From Guyanagaster necrorhizus (lineage: Eukaryota > Basidiomycota > Agaricomycetes > Agaricales > Physalacriaceae): a stretch of DNA of 64,000 nucleotides. Under the pieces are notes generated by a model. It was not told the DNA's origin. It saw nothing but the letters and a program-made list of their open reading frames with translations, and searched no databases. The stretch lies in NCBI RefSeq assembly GCF_019112545.1, contig NW_025064891.1, positions 151,311 through 215,310 of the forward strand. The letters are read 5' to 3'. A program made the position numbers and the translations under genes. Every line of letters starts with the position of its first letter. Within the stretch, counting starts at the first letter, position 1. Of the stretch, positions 46,410 to 58,222 are shown piece after piece.

Positions 46410-47378
46410 CTAAGGTAGGGCGTTGAAGATTTCTTCGACTTCCCATGCACCACCCCAATATTCGACCTGACATTTAAGACCAAGCTTTTCACCGTCTTTG
46501 TCAATACGCTTCTGGAGACCGCGGAAATTTCGACATAGGACCATATCTTGGCTGGAAGGATGTTAGGGATGCATGCGGTTGAAGAAGGAGCATACCTTCG
46601 CAATCTCAAAATGGGGCAGAAATCATTGGAGCCGTCGCCAACATATATGACTTGGTCATACAGAGGGGCATGTCGAGCGAGGAATGCGTCCAATTCTTCA
46701 CCTGTTCCAGTGTGAAACCCTCACGGACTTCTACGAGGGAGAAAAGATACCTTTGCACATGTTCGGACTGCAGCCAACGATACAGTTATGCTGTGGACCA
46801 TGAGGATCAATCCTGCGACGAAGATTGAGGAGACCGGATGGTTCCCATTCTGCCCGATTGGTGACGATTTCTTCAAAGGCAGACAGAAGGCCTTTTGTCT
46901 TGGGGAATGTACGTCAAATCCTAGGAGGTAGGGGATTGGACGCTATTGTACCTCCAGGATGGTAGTGATGAAGATATTGTTGGCGTTTGAAAGACAGAGA
47001 AAGGTAGTATTGCCATTTTCCTTGAGGTGCTTGATGCCGCGAACCATGCCAGGGTGCTAGAGGGCAGTGATCAACTGAGAGATGGGGGGGAAGGCGAACG
47101 CGAACGTACAAAAGGCATGTTCCTGAGGGCATCCTCGATCTGTTCTCTGGTTATGCCACGAGCATGAGCTTCACGTAGCGATTGAGAGCTATGAAAAATA
47201 GGTAAATAAGGATGGTGAGAACACTGTATGGAACTCACACCAAGTCTGTCCACTGAATGTCGTCCTTGAGGGATTTCATTTTGCGGCGGAGATCTGGAGC
47301 CAGGACTTCAAATACCCATCTGTCAGAGTCCTGGTCAGCCATGGACCAGTCGAAATCGAATACGATGAGACGTCGCAT
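46410..47378 (-). CDS. HAD-superfamily phosphatase, PHOSPHO1/2-like
   Basis: Five exons, about 250 aa. It starts MRRLIVFDFDWSMADQDSD; the HAD motif I is D-x-D-x-S (Ser where Thr is usual). Later blocks are ALRNMPFHPGMVRGIKHLKE, TTFLCLSNANNIFITTILE (motif II), HNCIVGCSPNMCKG and VIYVGDGSNDFCP (motif IV, GDGxxD), ending EVEYWGGAWEVEEIFNALP. PHOSPHO family members hydrolyse phosphoethanolamine/phosphocholine or pyridoxal phosphate, and the exact substrate is not decidable here. Predicted soluble. It is divergent from TFB1, with only 53 bp between start codons. Confidence 0.85.
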
Positions 47379-47431
47379 GGAGTAGATGGTGGTGATGGAG
47401 AGGGATACTTATATCAGCTTACCTAACCTTA
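47379..47431. promoter_or_regulatory. 53-bp bidirectional start region (phosphatase / TFB1)
   Basis: Only 53 bp separate the ATG codons of two divergent genes. It contains TTATAT near 47409 but no clear paired core promoters. Confidence 0.35.
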
Positions 47432-49846
47432 ATGGACCTTGACCGTCGGCCACAAGGTATACGCATATAGACGTGACTATATGCCTACCTCAGTCTGCAC
47501 GGCAAAGGCATCCTACAAGAAACTACCCGGTACCCTACAGCTCACCGACACCCACCTCCAGTGGACCCAGGATGGAAAATCAGTGCCCTCAGTGCGAGTT
47601 CTCAATGCCGATGCCGCTTGTCTGTCTTTTTCACCTCGATAAGAGCCACTGCTGATGACGACTTCCAGCTCTGTTCTGCAGCAAGGCTGGCGCAGCACAA
47701 GTGCGCATGAAACTGGCCCTCGTGGGTGATGACATCGGCCACAATTTCACCTTCACGTCGCCCCAGCTAGTAGCCTTAAATGAACGCGAAAAGTTCAAGA
47801 CCCAGCTGACGACCATCATCGGAAGGAACAAAGGCGCGCCAGACAGTGCAGCAGTCAGGCTTCCTGTTTCTGCATACACCCATTCCGCGTCCACGTCGGT
47901 AGCAAACGCGTCTCCGACAAAACTGTCCCTGTCGTCGTCCAAACCGTCGACGTCAAGAGCCGCCTCTGTTTCAAGCAGCGACAACAGAGCAACACCCATT
48001 CTCACGGGAAATGACCCTGCTCAAGATTTTAGGCTTCGAAAGACTATTCTTCTTGGTAATCCCGAGCTGGGGGCGTTGCATAGGGAACTAGTCATTGGCG
48101 GGCAGATTACCGAGGCAGAATTTTGGGAAGGGAGGGAGGTATGCTCTTCCCTGTAGCTTCCGCTTGTCTGCTTCAAGCTCACTCGATGATAGCACCTTGT
48201 TTTGGCTCAAGCGGCAGCAGAGAGCCAACGAAAAGGCAAGCCCGGACAGTTGGTAGATCCTCGCCCGGAAACTGTTGAGGGTGGCGAAGTCAAAATTCGC
48301 ATAACCCCTCAACTTGTCCATGACATCTTTGACGAATACCCTGTTGTAGCAAAGGCGTATAGTGACACCGTTCCTGACAAAGTACGGCAAATCTCTTGCT
48401 TGGTTCCTGAAGTACTCTGTCCTCATCTAAGTGAATGAAGTTATCCGAAGAGCATTTTTGGAAGAGATACTTCCAGTCAAAGCTCTTCAACGCCCATCGT
48501 GCTTCTATTCGCTCTTCGGCGACGCAACACGTAGTGAAGGCAGACCCGATTTTCGATAAATATCTGGAAAAGGATGATGATGGTGTGTATTGGATCAAAT
48601 CATTCCTTTTCCTCTTTGTTTCATCCTTCCTCAGAGCTAGAACCTAGACGACAGCTGACGGACCAAGTGGAGCTTTATGTTGATTTGGCAGCCACACGTG
48701 AAGACCATGAAGAGGTACTCTCGGTGGCGTACCCTGTGTATCATCCCATTGATCGACTTGCGAAAGACAGGGAACGGAAAAGACGTCACGATGCAAGCTG
48801 GTCGACAGCGCGGTGCTTTACCTCTGATACGAAAATTTAACGAGCATTCGGAGCGGTTATTGAATGCTGCTCTGTCAGCAATTTATATCCTTCTTTCATC
48901 GCTTTGCTGACCATCTCTCAAGTGGCGACGGGCCCCCAACAAAGCGTCGTCGAGTTGAGGTATATACGTCCATTAATGCTTATAATCTATTCCTAATTAT
49001 TTATGCCAGGACGACGCCCAAATTGATCTTGATGACTTGCATGACCCAGAATTATCTACCGGCATAATTCTTGAAATGCAAGACAGGCAACGATACTTCG
49101 AGGGCAGAAAGGCGGCTAATAGTGACGACGCCAGAAAGGTTTGTATACTGACAACAGAAAGCTTTTCGCATCGCTCACTTATAATGACAATATCTGCAAA
49201 AGAATATCGATTTTGGTTCTATCATCCAGGAGGCCAAAACCAACATTAGCCAATGGGAGGCAGACCTTGCTCAGGTAAGTTCTGACTTGGCACTTGGAAC
49301 GATTTAATCTTGGTTGCGCTCGCTCTTTGTATAGTTGAAGTTGGAGCGGAAGCCCGGTGATGCGGCTCTTCTATCCATGACACAAAATGTTGCGGCTCGT
49401 CTAGACGTTCGGTCTAAAACAAGTACGTTCCTGCAGTCATTTTAAGAGTCGTAGCTAATACCTCGGCAGATGATCTTCCCAACGGGTTTTTCCGCCAAAT
49501 GACAACCTGTCAGACGGCAGCCAATGAGTTCCTGCGGCAGTTTTGGTCTGCGACGTATCCTTCTGGATACGAGCTGTCCACCGCAGTCACCCCAGCACAG
49601 AAAGCAGCAAAGGCAACCAAAATGATCGGATACTTAGCCAAAACACACGAGAAAGTGGAAGCTATTGTGCGAGCCGCTCAACAGCAAGGATTAGATGCTA
49701 ATAAGATAGAAATAGTGCGTTATGTTCGTCTCTTTATCAAACTATGAGAATGGCTAAGCCTGTGCCAGGCTATGAAACCCATTTTAACAGCCGTCGACCG
49801 CGCACTAGCTTTCCACCGTAATAAAAAGGTCTCTCGTGGATCCTGA
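47432..49846 (+). CDS. TFB1: TFIIH subunit Tfb1/p62
   Basis: Core TFIIH subunit for transcription initiation and nucleotide excision repair. A 25-nt first coding exon (MDLDRRPQ) joins VCTAKASYKKLPGTLQLTDT across an intron at about 47457-47496. The N-terminal PH domain continues (LQWTQDGKSVPSVRVLNADA, SLFCSKAGAAQVRMKLALVG, NFTFTSPQLVALNEREKFK). A Ser-rich linker precedes the first BSD domain (QITEAEFWEGRE, LVLAQAAAESQRKGKPGQLV) and the second (LSEEHFWKRYFQSKLFNAHR). Later blocks are VKADPIFDKYLEKDDD, FNEHSERLLNAAL, DLHDPELSTGIILEMQDRQR, FFRQMTTCQTAANEFLRQFW and TKMIGYLAKTHEKVEAIVR. About ten introns are required. Convergent with COY1 (98 bp between stops). Confidence 0.92.
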
Positions 49847-49944
49847 GGTCCGCTATTACTGCATCCACCATCATGTACGATACACCTTGCATAGCTATCC
49901 CATAAATACGTGTCCATTACAATACAATACCATGTAATCACATA

Positions 49945-52765
49945 TCAAGGCCCGTAGGGTCCTGGCTGCTTTTGTAAATGCGTGCCCGACGTTGTTGTGC
50001 ACTCGTAAGTAGTATACATCACGAGAAGGTGCAAACCCAGGCTATAGAAGATGAAGAAAGCCCGCGCACGACGGTTGCTCAATATAGCCCGAGTAATCGT
50101 GAGAACCCCACGTTCGAGAGCATTGAGGTTTTGGTACGCCCGGGTAGCTTCCTGTACAGCTTATCATAAACGTGGAATAACGATGATGATGAATAGACAC
50201 ATACACGACCCCGGAATGCCTCAAATGGATTCATAGCCTCTTCGTACCGGGCTCTATACTTCCCTAGATCATCAGAAGAATTATTCGACGGCGTAGGAAG
50301 TGGGTCCAGCTGCGAAGTCACTGGACGAGATCCGGCCTCCTCTCTATAGCTTTGCATATATCGTACTTTCTCATATAATTTAAGGTTATCAGCCTGTAGA
50401 TTCTTTACCTCTGATCGAAGGTCGGAGATGATTTGGAACTGCCTGCGCAATTCCTACAGGCACGTTCAATTCAATGTTAAAAAATCCCGATGAACATGCA
50501 CATGCTCACCTCCTCAAGCTCGGCATTTCGCTGACGGAATCTATCTCGCTGGCTAGTCACGATGGGCAGAATGGAGGTGTCTGCAGAAGACACAAACGGT
50601 ATAGGCATCGTACGGATGGACACGTCCTTAAATACCGCGTAAGCATATAGAAAAATGAACGCAGTGACCGTAGGTTCCCACCGCTTTTCGTCCGAGATCC
50701 AGGCCAGTCAGAACATCAGATGATTCTGGAGGAGTAATGTCGCCATTGCTTCTGTGTTTGTTCATGGACAACAGATCATTTTCCAGCTTCTCATTCAGCG
50801 CCTTCTGCTTCTCCAGGTCGGCACCAGTAGAGCTGAGCTGGTCTTGAGCAGCTTGCAGTGAATTCTCGAGTTCGCTATGGAGGATCTAAACGAAAATGGG
50901 CATCAAGTCTACTATAGAAGGAAGGGCGTACTCGGAATTTCGTTAACTCCTCAAGAAGACGTTTATTTTTGGTTGCAAGTAGTGCCTCCAGAGATTTGCC
51001 TTGCTGCGCATTGGTCTTGTCTGCATTAGGGTTGGGTAGTTGTAAGCCCACTTCGTATCCATCAATTTGGTCGCCGTCCTCGTCGACGTCTTCGTCAAAA
51101 CCGGCGAACTCCACGTACTGCAAATACATATATGAGAAAGACCTTGGGAAATAATGTAATGGCTTCACCTTAATGATATCTAGTTCGCGCTTGATCTCGT
51201 CATAGTCATTGAACTGCTTCAACCGGTTTCTGAGGGTGTCAATTTCCGAAGCCTGCAGACAGATAAGGAAGCGAAGTGGTCGATGAGTTGGAGAACAATA
51301 ATACCTTCTTCTGGATCTCCTTGGAAAAGTCATCGGCTGTCTTCTTAACGTGAGCCTCAAGCTCAGAGGCAGCGACTTTCTGTAATTCCAGTGTTTGGGA
51401 CGTGTGTTCCAATTCGGCTTCATACTCTTTCACTTGGGCCTGAAGAGACTTTGCGCTGTAAGACATTATGGTCAGTGAAATCGATGTCAGAGTAACTGTC
51501 GTACCGGTCAGAAGTGTCACTCCCGCTGCGCAAAACCTCAATCTCCGCGCGAAGTATCTCCTACACGTATGATTCAACAATGAAATAAGTTGCTAGGGGC
51601 TGAATACGCACATTACGCCTTTCCACTGTCGCGACACGACTGTTTGCACGTTCAAGGTCTGCCACCATCATGTCGACCTCAGCGAACTTCGCCACCACTT
51701 CTTGATCTGGGAAATGGACCTAAGCGTTGGAAGTGGGGCAGACGTATGAAGGAGAATTACCTTGCCTGGTGCTATGGTCCAAAAGCTTTGCTTGGTTAGT
51801 GTCATTGGACATTCGTAAGTCTCGGAGTTGCGCCGTGGTCAGGGAGATCTGCCGGTGAAGGTCTTGTTCCCTATAGAACGATGTCACTTGTTGCGAGTAA
51901 CGCGATTAAAAAGTAGTACCTTTCTTCGTAATTCCTTAGTTTCTCGTCGTAAGTCGCGTTAAGTTCGTTTTCCTTCCGAGATACACGGTCATTAATGAGA
52001 TCCTCCATCTAGCAAACACATTGAGCACCACAGAAACATAGGACATTGTTTTGGGAAACATACTGTCCGCTCTAATTGCTCCACTCTCGCTTCAGCCTTC
52101 TTTTTGACATTTTCGATGCTGGCAGTCTCACTGACGCGGCGCTTCAGATCTGCGTTCTCATCGTGTAGACGACGCAACTGTGTCTCCAGTTCGCGGGCTT
52201 CTGCGACCTTGACGGTCTGGTCCTGGGCGATAGAGTTAACTGAGATGGCCTTGAAATTCGAGTGTTTCATACTACGGCGGCCTCAAGGAGAGGATATGGG
52301 TCTGGAGCTTCGGCTAGAACCTTGTAGACATTCAAAAACGCATTTTCAGAAGTCTTGGAGCGTTTTGTGAGATTATCTATCTCGGTTTGATAAGCTAATA
52401 GTAACATTGAGATTGTGGGTGTAAACAGAGGCAACGTTATGGTGACCTTTGAGCAAGCCTTTGAATGCAGCTAGTTTCCCTTCATCCGGTATTTTTTTGA
52501 ACTCTAGTCATGGCTGTCAGGCATTGATAAGAGAAAAGAAGAAACTGGGTACCTTTAGTCTTGTCTGCAAGGGCTTTACGACCAACAACACTCTCTTTCT
52601 GGTTGTCGACAAGTTCTATGCCCTGCGCATCGAGAGATTTCTGTAATTCTGAGAGGTTTATATCTTGAGAAAGCAGAGTAATCAGGATGACAGATTGCTA
52701 GAAAGTCATAGAAGTACCTCTCCAAGTTGCGAGGGCACCAGAGAAGTTGTGCTCCGTTGAGCTCA
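49945..52765 (-). CDS. COY1: CASP/COY1-type Golgi coiled-coil membrane protein
   Basis: Golgi-tethering protein of the CASP/CUX1 family. The start at 52765 (MSSTEHNFSGALATWR) is followed by the conserved N-terminus (SLDAQGIELVDNQKESVVGR) and a long, nearly continuous coiled coil (e.g. ELETQLRRLHDENADLKRRV, VAKFAEVDMMVADLERANSR, AQVKEYEAELEHTSQTLELQ, FRQRNAELEEELRRQFQIIS, VKNLQADNLKLYEKVRYMQS). The C-terminal CASP signature is present: YRARYEEAMNPFEAFRGR, then RGVLTITRAILSNRRARAFF and the transmembrane helix IFYSLGLHLLVMYTTYEC. It ends at 49945. Tail-anchored topology with a cytosolic coiled coil is inferred. About a dozen small introns interrupt it. Confidence 0.92.
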
Positions 52766-52864
52766 TGGCGAATGTGCAAGGACGGACGAGCACGTGATGT
52801 AGAGGAAAATAGACAAATGCAGACACTACATATTTCATTTTCTGGTTTCATCGTGTCGTGGTCG

Positions 52865-54492
52865 ATGCAGAGTATCCTGCGACAGCTTGGGTGGTGCAGT
52901 CCAGCGCAGCACATTCTTCGACGTAGCCGATATTCTCTCTGCAGTCGTGCCTATTCCGGAGCGCCCTTTGTTCCCCCGGCCCAGCTGGCAGAGCAGCCAA
53001 GGCTCAAGCTAACGATAGACGCCAATGGGGTGCCGGACTGGCATGGAGCGACAACAGAAGAGGTGAATGCTGCAATATCAGACGATGCAATGAAGGAGAT
53101 ACTGCTTGATCCAGAAATTCGTGGCCAGTCGAAACTTGCGCCAGAGTCTCCTTCCTTCTACACTGGCCGCGCTCCCTACTACGACACCGTGACCTCCCTT
53201 CAAATGGCCCTCGGCCAAATACGAGCAACCCTCAAGACCCTCCAGCTCCTGCCTCTACCTTCATTTGCTCGCGCCAGTCTTCTGCCTATGCCCCCGTTGT
53301 GGAAGAATCTTGAGGAAATGTCTTCCGAGGTCGGAATGAAACTCAATACTACTCGCTACCGCCGTCTTCTTGTGGTTCTGAATGAGCTGCATGAATGTCT
53401 CCGTATAGCCACTACCGCAGGTCACACCGAGTTTGCAGATATGATTGAACAGGTCGTGGCCATGTTTGAACGTGGGGAGAGCCAGAAGGAAGAGTACATG
53501 TCTCGTGGAAAGAGAACAATAGCAGAATTGGATCAATTTGGCCGCTCGTACACACTGGGCAGACGAAAGACCAGTTCTGCCCGTGTATGGATTATTCCCG
53601 TTCAGAGCGCTCAACCAACACCTGAGCCTGACGTTACGCAGGCTACAACGACGGTGTCTCCAGAGGCCATTTCTGAGACAGAATTGCATGACCTATTCAG
53701 CGGTCTTTCTTCACAAGAGCCGTTGTCGCCATCAGAGACCGACACAAACTCGTTTTCACCTTCCATGTCCAGCGACTTCGAGGAGGCACCTGAAGCGGAA
53801 GAGACGGGAAATACTACCCAGGCATCCTTCCGATCTAGCTTGGATAGCCTTTTGCAGACCTCGGCCGATTCATATGCGTCGCAGGCTTCTCTCGTCGACG
53901 AGGACGGGCCCATACTTCAGAACGACTCAATTCCCGAGGGTTTTGACGATTCTTCTTCACTTCCCAACGATGACCACCATCCTCTCATTCATGACGGCTC
54001 AGACACCCGAATCCAGACATTGCAGCATTCCCAGCGAACAAATTCCAACGTAAAAGTTGTTGATGTACCCGCCACGACAATACTTGTCAATAACCTCCCG
54101 TTATCACAATATTTTCCGAAAATTGTTGACCGGGAACGCGTTGTGTATCCCCTGAAGGTCGCAGGTGTTCTCGGAAAATTCAATGTTTTTACTATAGCGC
54201 GTGGGGGTGGTTCCACCGGACAAACTGGTGCTATTGCACATGGCATCGCGAAAGGGTTGTTGGCTCACGACCAAGAACTCCTAACAGTTCTGCGCAAAGG
54301 TGAATTATCCTGCTCCTCTATGCACACCCTGAACTTACTTATATTGTCTAGCTAATCTGATCAAGCGTGATCCCCGTGTGGTGGAGAGAAAAAAGACTGG
54401 TCTTGCCAAGGCCAGGAAGAGGGTGGGTGTTCTTTCTGCGTTGTCCGTTTTACACTCAACGTGGTTTGCAGTATACCTGGGTCAAACGCTAG
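52865..54492 (+). CDS. MRPS9: Mitochondrial small-subunit ribosomal protein uS9m
   Basis: The start at 52865 (MQSILRQLGWCSPAQHILRR) gives a basic, Arg-rich N-terminus typical of a mitochondrial presequence. A fungal mS9-type N-terminal domain follows (KLAPESPSFYTGRAPYYDTV, SLLPMPPLWKNLEEMSSEVG, MKLNTTRYRRLLVVLNELHE). Then comes a Ser/Thr/acidic insertion of about 150 residues (about 53620-54020). The S9 fold follows (LVNNLPLSQYFPKIVDRERV, VAGVLGKFNVFTIARGGGST, QTGAIAHGIAKGLLAHD), and after two introns (about 54300-54352, 54421-54471) the invariant tail DPRVVERKKTGLAKARKRYT with WVKR. An in-frame upstream ATG at 52727 overlaps the COY1 start and is judged unused. Confidence 0.92.
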
Positions 54493-54646
54493 TTTCGAGG
54501 CTTGACTTGATATTACAAATCCATCCCAGACATGCACAACGCGTGAGATAGGGTGTATTTACTAAAGATAATAAACATACAATAAAGGTCAGAAAGAAAC
54601 CCATACATAAGATAATTCGAAGTGAGTAATAACAAAATAAACATCA

Positions 54647-57600
54647 TCATTGGAAATATATCTGCAAAACATCGTTTTGTCCAAAAGCCAGGTTACAGGA
54701 AGGGCATTTGCGTTGTCGCGTGGATAGTCGGGCGTCTATACAATCTTTACAGAATGCTACAATCGAAGTGTCATTATTCTGCGACTCGGGAAATAAGAGT
54801 GACATACTATGCATACATTTACTGAGGACAATTGTGCGCATCGATTGCTTACAAGTCGAGCATTTCAGAAGAGACTGTTGAATCATGAATAGACGCGTCC
54901 AAGTCAAAGTGTAGAAATCATACCATAGCCTCATCCAGTTGAACTTGTAGCTCTGAATCTTTGACAGGTTTAGTTGCCGTCGCCGCAGCGGATATCTTCT
55001 GCTTCATCAATTGCCGCTCGTGTTCCTTCTTAAGATGCGCTACGTTTTCATCCTGTTTGCGCAACTCCGCCCTCTTGGACTCCAGTTGGTTCTCCAGGTC
55101 TGCGACATGTTGTCGAATCTGTGTGAAATGTCAGTTGCTATACGAAACTAGCAACTTAGAAAGACACACGTCGACAAGACTCTGCTCAACGGCTTGGGTA
55201 GTATTACGAAGCCTGTCGTTATCCAGCTGCATGTCCCTCAATTTCGATGCGGTAGCACGGTAATCCGCAAGATAGTACTCTGATTCTTGTTTACATGCCG
55301 ACTGTGGTATGAAGACGTAGTTAGACAAAGACAAGGACAATCTTAGATTTGACTGACCAGCTGTTGCTGAAGACTTCGTTCCATTTCCTTAGACCGCTCC
55401 TGAATCTTTTCATGTTTGTCAATAACCCTCTGCAAAGATTTACGTTCGCCCTCTATTGCTTCCTTCTCTCGGACCGCTTGATAGTACTTATTTTCAGATT
55501 TGGCACGCTGAAATCGAGAATTAGAGAGTACACTGTCGGTACATGTCCCAAACTTACGTCAAGCCCGCTTTTCACTAGACGTTCCTCTAAACCTGACAGG
55601 TCAAATATCTTATTCTTGAGTTGGCGATCTAGACCTTCCCACGCAATCGATAGTTTGTCCAATTCAGCATACAGAGAAGTTTCAGCCTATATAATAAGCG
55701 TCAATGGAACATATTAGCCGAAGAAAAAGAGGGCCACCTCGGCGTGCTGCGATTGTTGCAAACGAAGGGCATGCGCTTCTTCTTCCTTCTGTCTTAAGCG
55801 CTCCATCAAAGCAGAGGATTCGGCAGAAACCGATGTATCACCATATACCGAATGATACTTCTGTAATTCTACTCGTGCCTGAGACAGTTGCCGCAAAACA
55901 TCGGCATGAACTGCAACAACATCGGCGCGGTCAGTCTCATATGCCGATATTGCTTGACGACACGCTGCCAATTCATCTTCAGCGGCACTGCGGAAATACT
56001 TGTGCTTCAGTTCGTGCTCTCTCGAAAGTGTTTCAAAGATACGTACGTGAGGCGTTCCTGGAGAACCTGGATGTACTTAATGTCAGATTCGTTTCCAAGC
56101 AGGAACGTCATGACATCCTCCTTGCCCGTCGAAGCCGCGAGTCGCGCATGGGAGAGCTTGAGCTGAGTTTTCAAAATCTCAATAAAGTCCTAATGATAAA
56201 TCAGGGTCAAGCGTGGCAAAAAAAAAGAGAAAACTTGCGTGGCGATTGTCAGCCAAAATTTTGTACTGTTCGAGAGATGCCAATTTCGTGGCATCCTTCT
56301 GTTTCCGCTCGTTCAGTTCCGCTTGCTGCTGGTCACGAATCTCCCGGAGCCGAGAAATGTCGGTATCTTTACGAACGATCATAGCTTTTAATTCTTGTAC
56401 TTGTTGGCCAAAATCGGTCTGGAGAACCAAGTTACTGAAGGCCGACAGAAACAGACCAAAGGGACGCACTGGTATTGCGTCCTCAGCAGTAGCGCGCGCC
56501 TCTGTTGCCAATGCCAGCTCCTCCTTCAAGTTAGCAATGTCAGACTGCAACTCATTGTTGTTATATTGTAGATGAGATATCTTCTCGATCGCAGCCTTGA
56601 AATGCGGGTTATCCGACAACAACTCCAAGGACGGCAATTTAACCTGCGAAAGGTATCAAAGAAATGTAAAGGGATGAAAATGACTTAAAAAAAGTACTTG
56701 AGAAACTAAGTCAAATTTTTCTTTCCTCAGCTCCGTCACCAGGCGGTCTAATTCAGCGATGCGTCTATCCCGTTCCTCGGCCACGGTTTGCCAGTAAGAA
56801 AGATTATTCTCCACTGGTATGTCTATATTTCCGTTGACTTGTCCACCGGGGTCAGTCGCGTGCTGTTTGTGAATTAAAAGACCATCTTAGATCTCAAAAC
56901 GCGGGAAATACCAATTAACCAGGCCACTCACTATGGGAGAGGGTGGTTTCTCTGAGAGTGCGCCCTTATCATCATGTCTAGTTTCGGTAGATAGCAGCGA
57001 GTGGCTGGCGAGAACGGATTTGCTCTTCAGCCTTTCGCAGCGATTTTCTGCGGCGGCAAGGTGTTCCCGATATATTTCAGTCAGAGCTTCACTATCCTGC
57101 AATTTTTTACGAATAAGATCGAGTTGAGACCTAAGAACAGCACACTACTTACGCATGTCAGCTCCCGATGACCGTCAACTGCAAACACCACCCACCTCTG
57201 TTTGAGCGTTTTGCCACTTTAGATACGTTTCATCGGTAAGCAAGTTGTTTCCCCCCATTTCGACCAGTCGGGAGACGAGGGCGTGAGTCGCATTCCGACA
57301 ATTCTCAAAGTTGATTCGCAGTTGTTGGGCATCTTCCTCTTCGAAATACGCGGTGAGGTCGAAAACCTCTACACACCACTATGTGAGCGTAAATAACAAT
57401 GAAATGGAGAAAGGAATGACCTTCCACGCCATTATTCGCTGAAGGTAAGTCGTCTGGTTTCGCAAGTAGCCGTATAGTCTCTACAAGCTGAGTCGGACGT
57501 GGAAGAGTCAATGCGATACAAGCAACTCAGAATATAACATCATACCTGAGACCAACACGCCGAAATAGCAGCCAACCCAGCTTCACAGGTGTTCTTCCTT

Positions 57601-57886
57601 CGCTCCAGTTCCACAATTCTGCTTTGACTGCGCTCGTGTTCACGGAAATAATGTTTCATTCTACGATATATGGCTTCTTTGCGAAAATTCTGGTATGAAA
57701 AGATGAGATACATGCAATTTCAGATTGCAGGGAAAAGCGTAATACCTCCAGTTTGTCACTGTCTGCTGGTTCTGGTGGGTCTGTAGTGCCGTTAACAATG
57801 GGATCCTCATTTTCACCAGACAAGATGCGCTTCTTGGTGACTGGGTTGTCTCCCTCGCCACTGAGGGATCGCTTTTTGGAAGCCAT
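54647..57886 (-). CDS. BRE1: BRE1-type E3 ubiquitin ligase for histone H2B
   Basis: Monoubiquitylates histone H2B with Rad6. The start at 57886 gives MASKKRSLSGEGDNPVTKKR, a basic nuclear-type N-terminus. Long helical, coiled-coil stretches follow over many exons (e.g. FRKEAIYRRMKHYFREHERS, NATHALVSRLVEMGGNNLL, ISHLQYNNNELQSDIANLKE, QVQELKAMIVRKDTDISRLR, DNDRLRNTTQAVEQSLVD). The C-terminal RING is intact: LKCSTCKQSMRTIVLSKCMH, then across an intron TFCKDCIDARLSTRQRKCPS, ending CNLAFGQNDVLQIYFQ as in other Bre1 proteins. About 900 aa. Divergent from SLU7 with 336 bp between starts. Confidence 0.92.
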
Positions 57887-58222
57887 TAGGGTAGACAATG
57901 AACGACAATTGCAAGCCAAATTGTCGGACTAATTAGGATTCCAAACTCCGTCAGCGGATTACTAAAATTTGTGGCTAAGACCTCAAGGCCGAGCACTGTA
58001 ACAAAGTTCAGACTGCGTGTTACAGCCCGTACGATAGACTATAATGAGAAGGAAAAATTGCTGTGATAAAGAGATGAGATGGAGCAAGACCACGGAAATA
58101 TCAGCGTCGGTCTACGCTTGTTCGGCATCTGCGGCAACGTGTTTGACATGTAAAGAGTAGCCAAACAATGAATGAAGGGTTTCTCCGTACTGTGATCTAC
58201 TTACTGTACGTACTATAAAGCC
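57887..58222. other. Divergent intergenic region BRE1/SLU7
   Basis: 336 bp between divergent start codons; no ORF of note and no TATA box recognised. Presumed shared promoter. Confidence 0.5.

Noticed and set aside
52727..52864. Upstream ATG extending MRPS9 by 46 residues
   Set aside because: It would overlap the COY1 start, and the ATG at 52865 begins a typical mitochondrial presequence.
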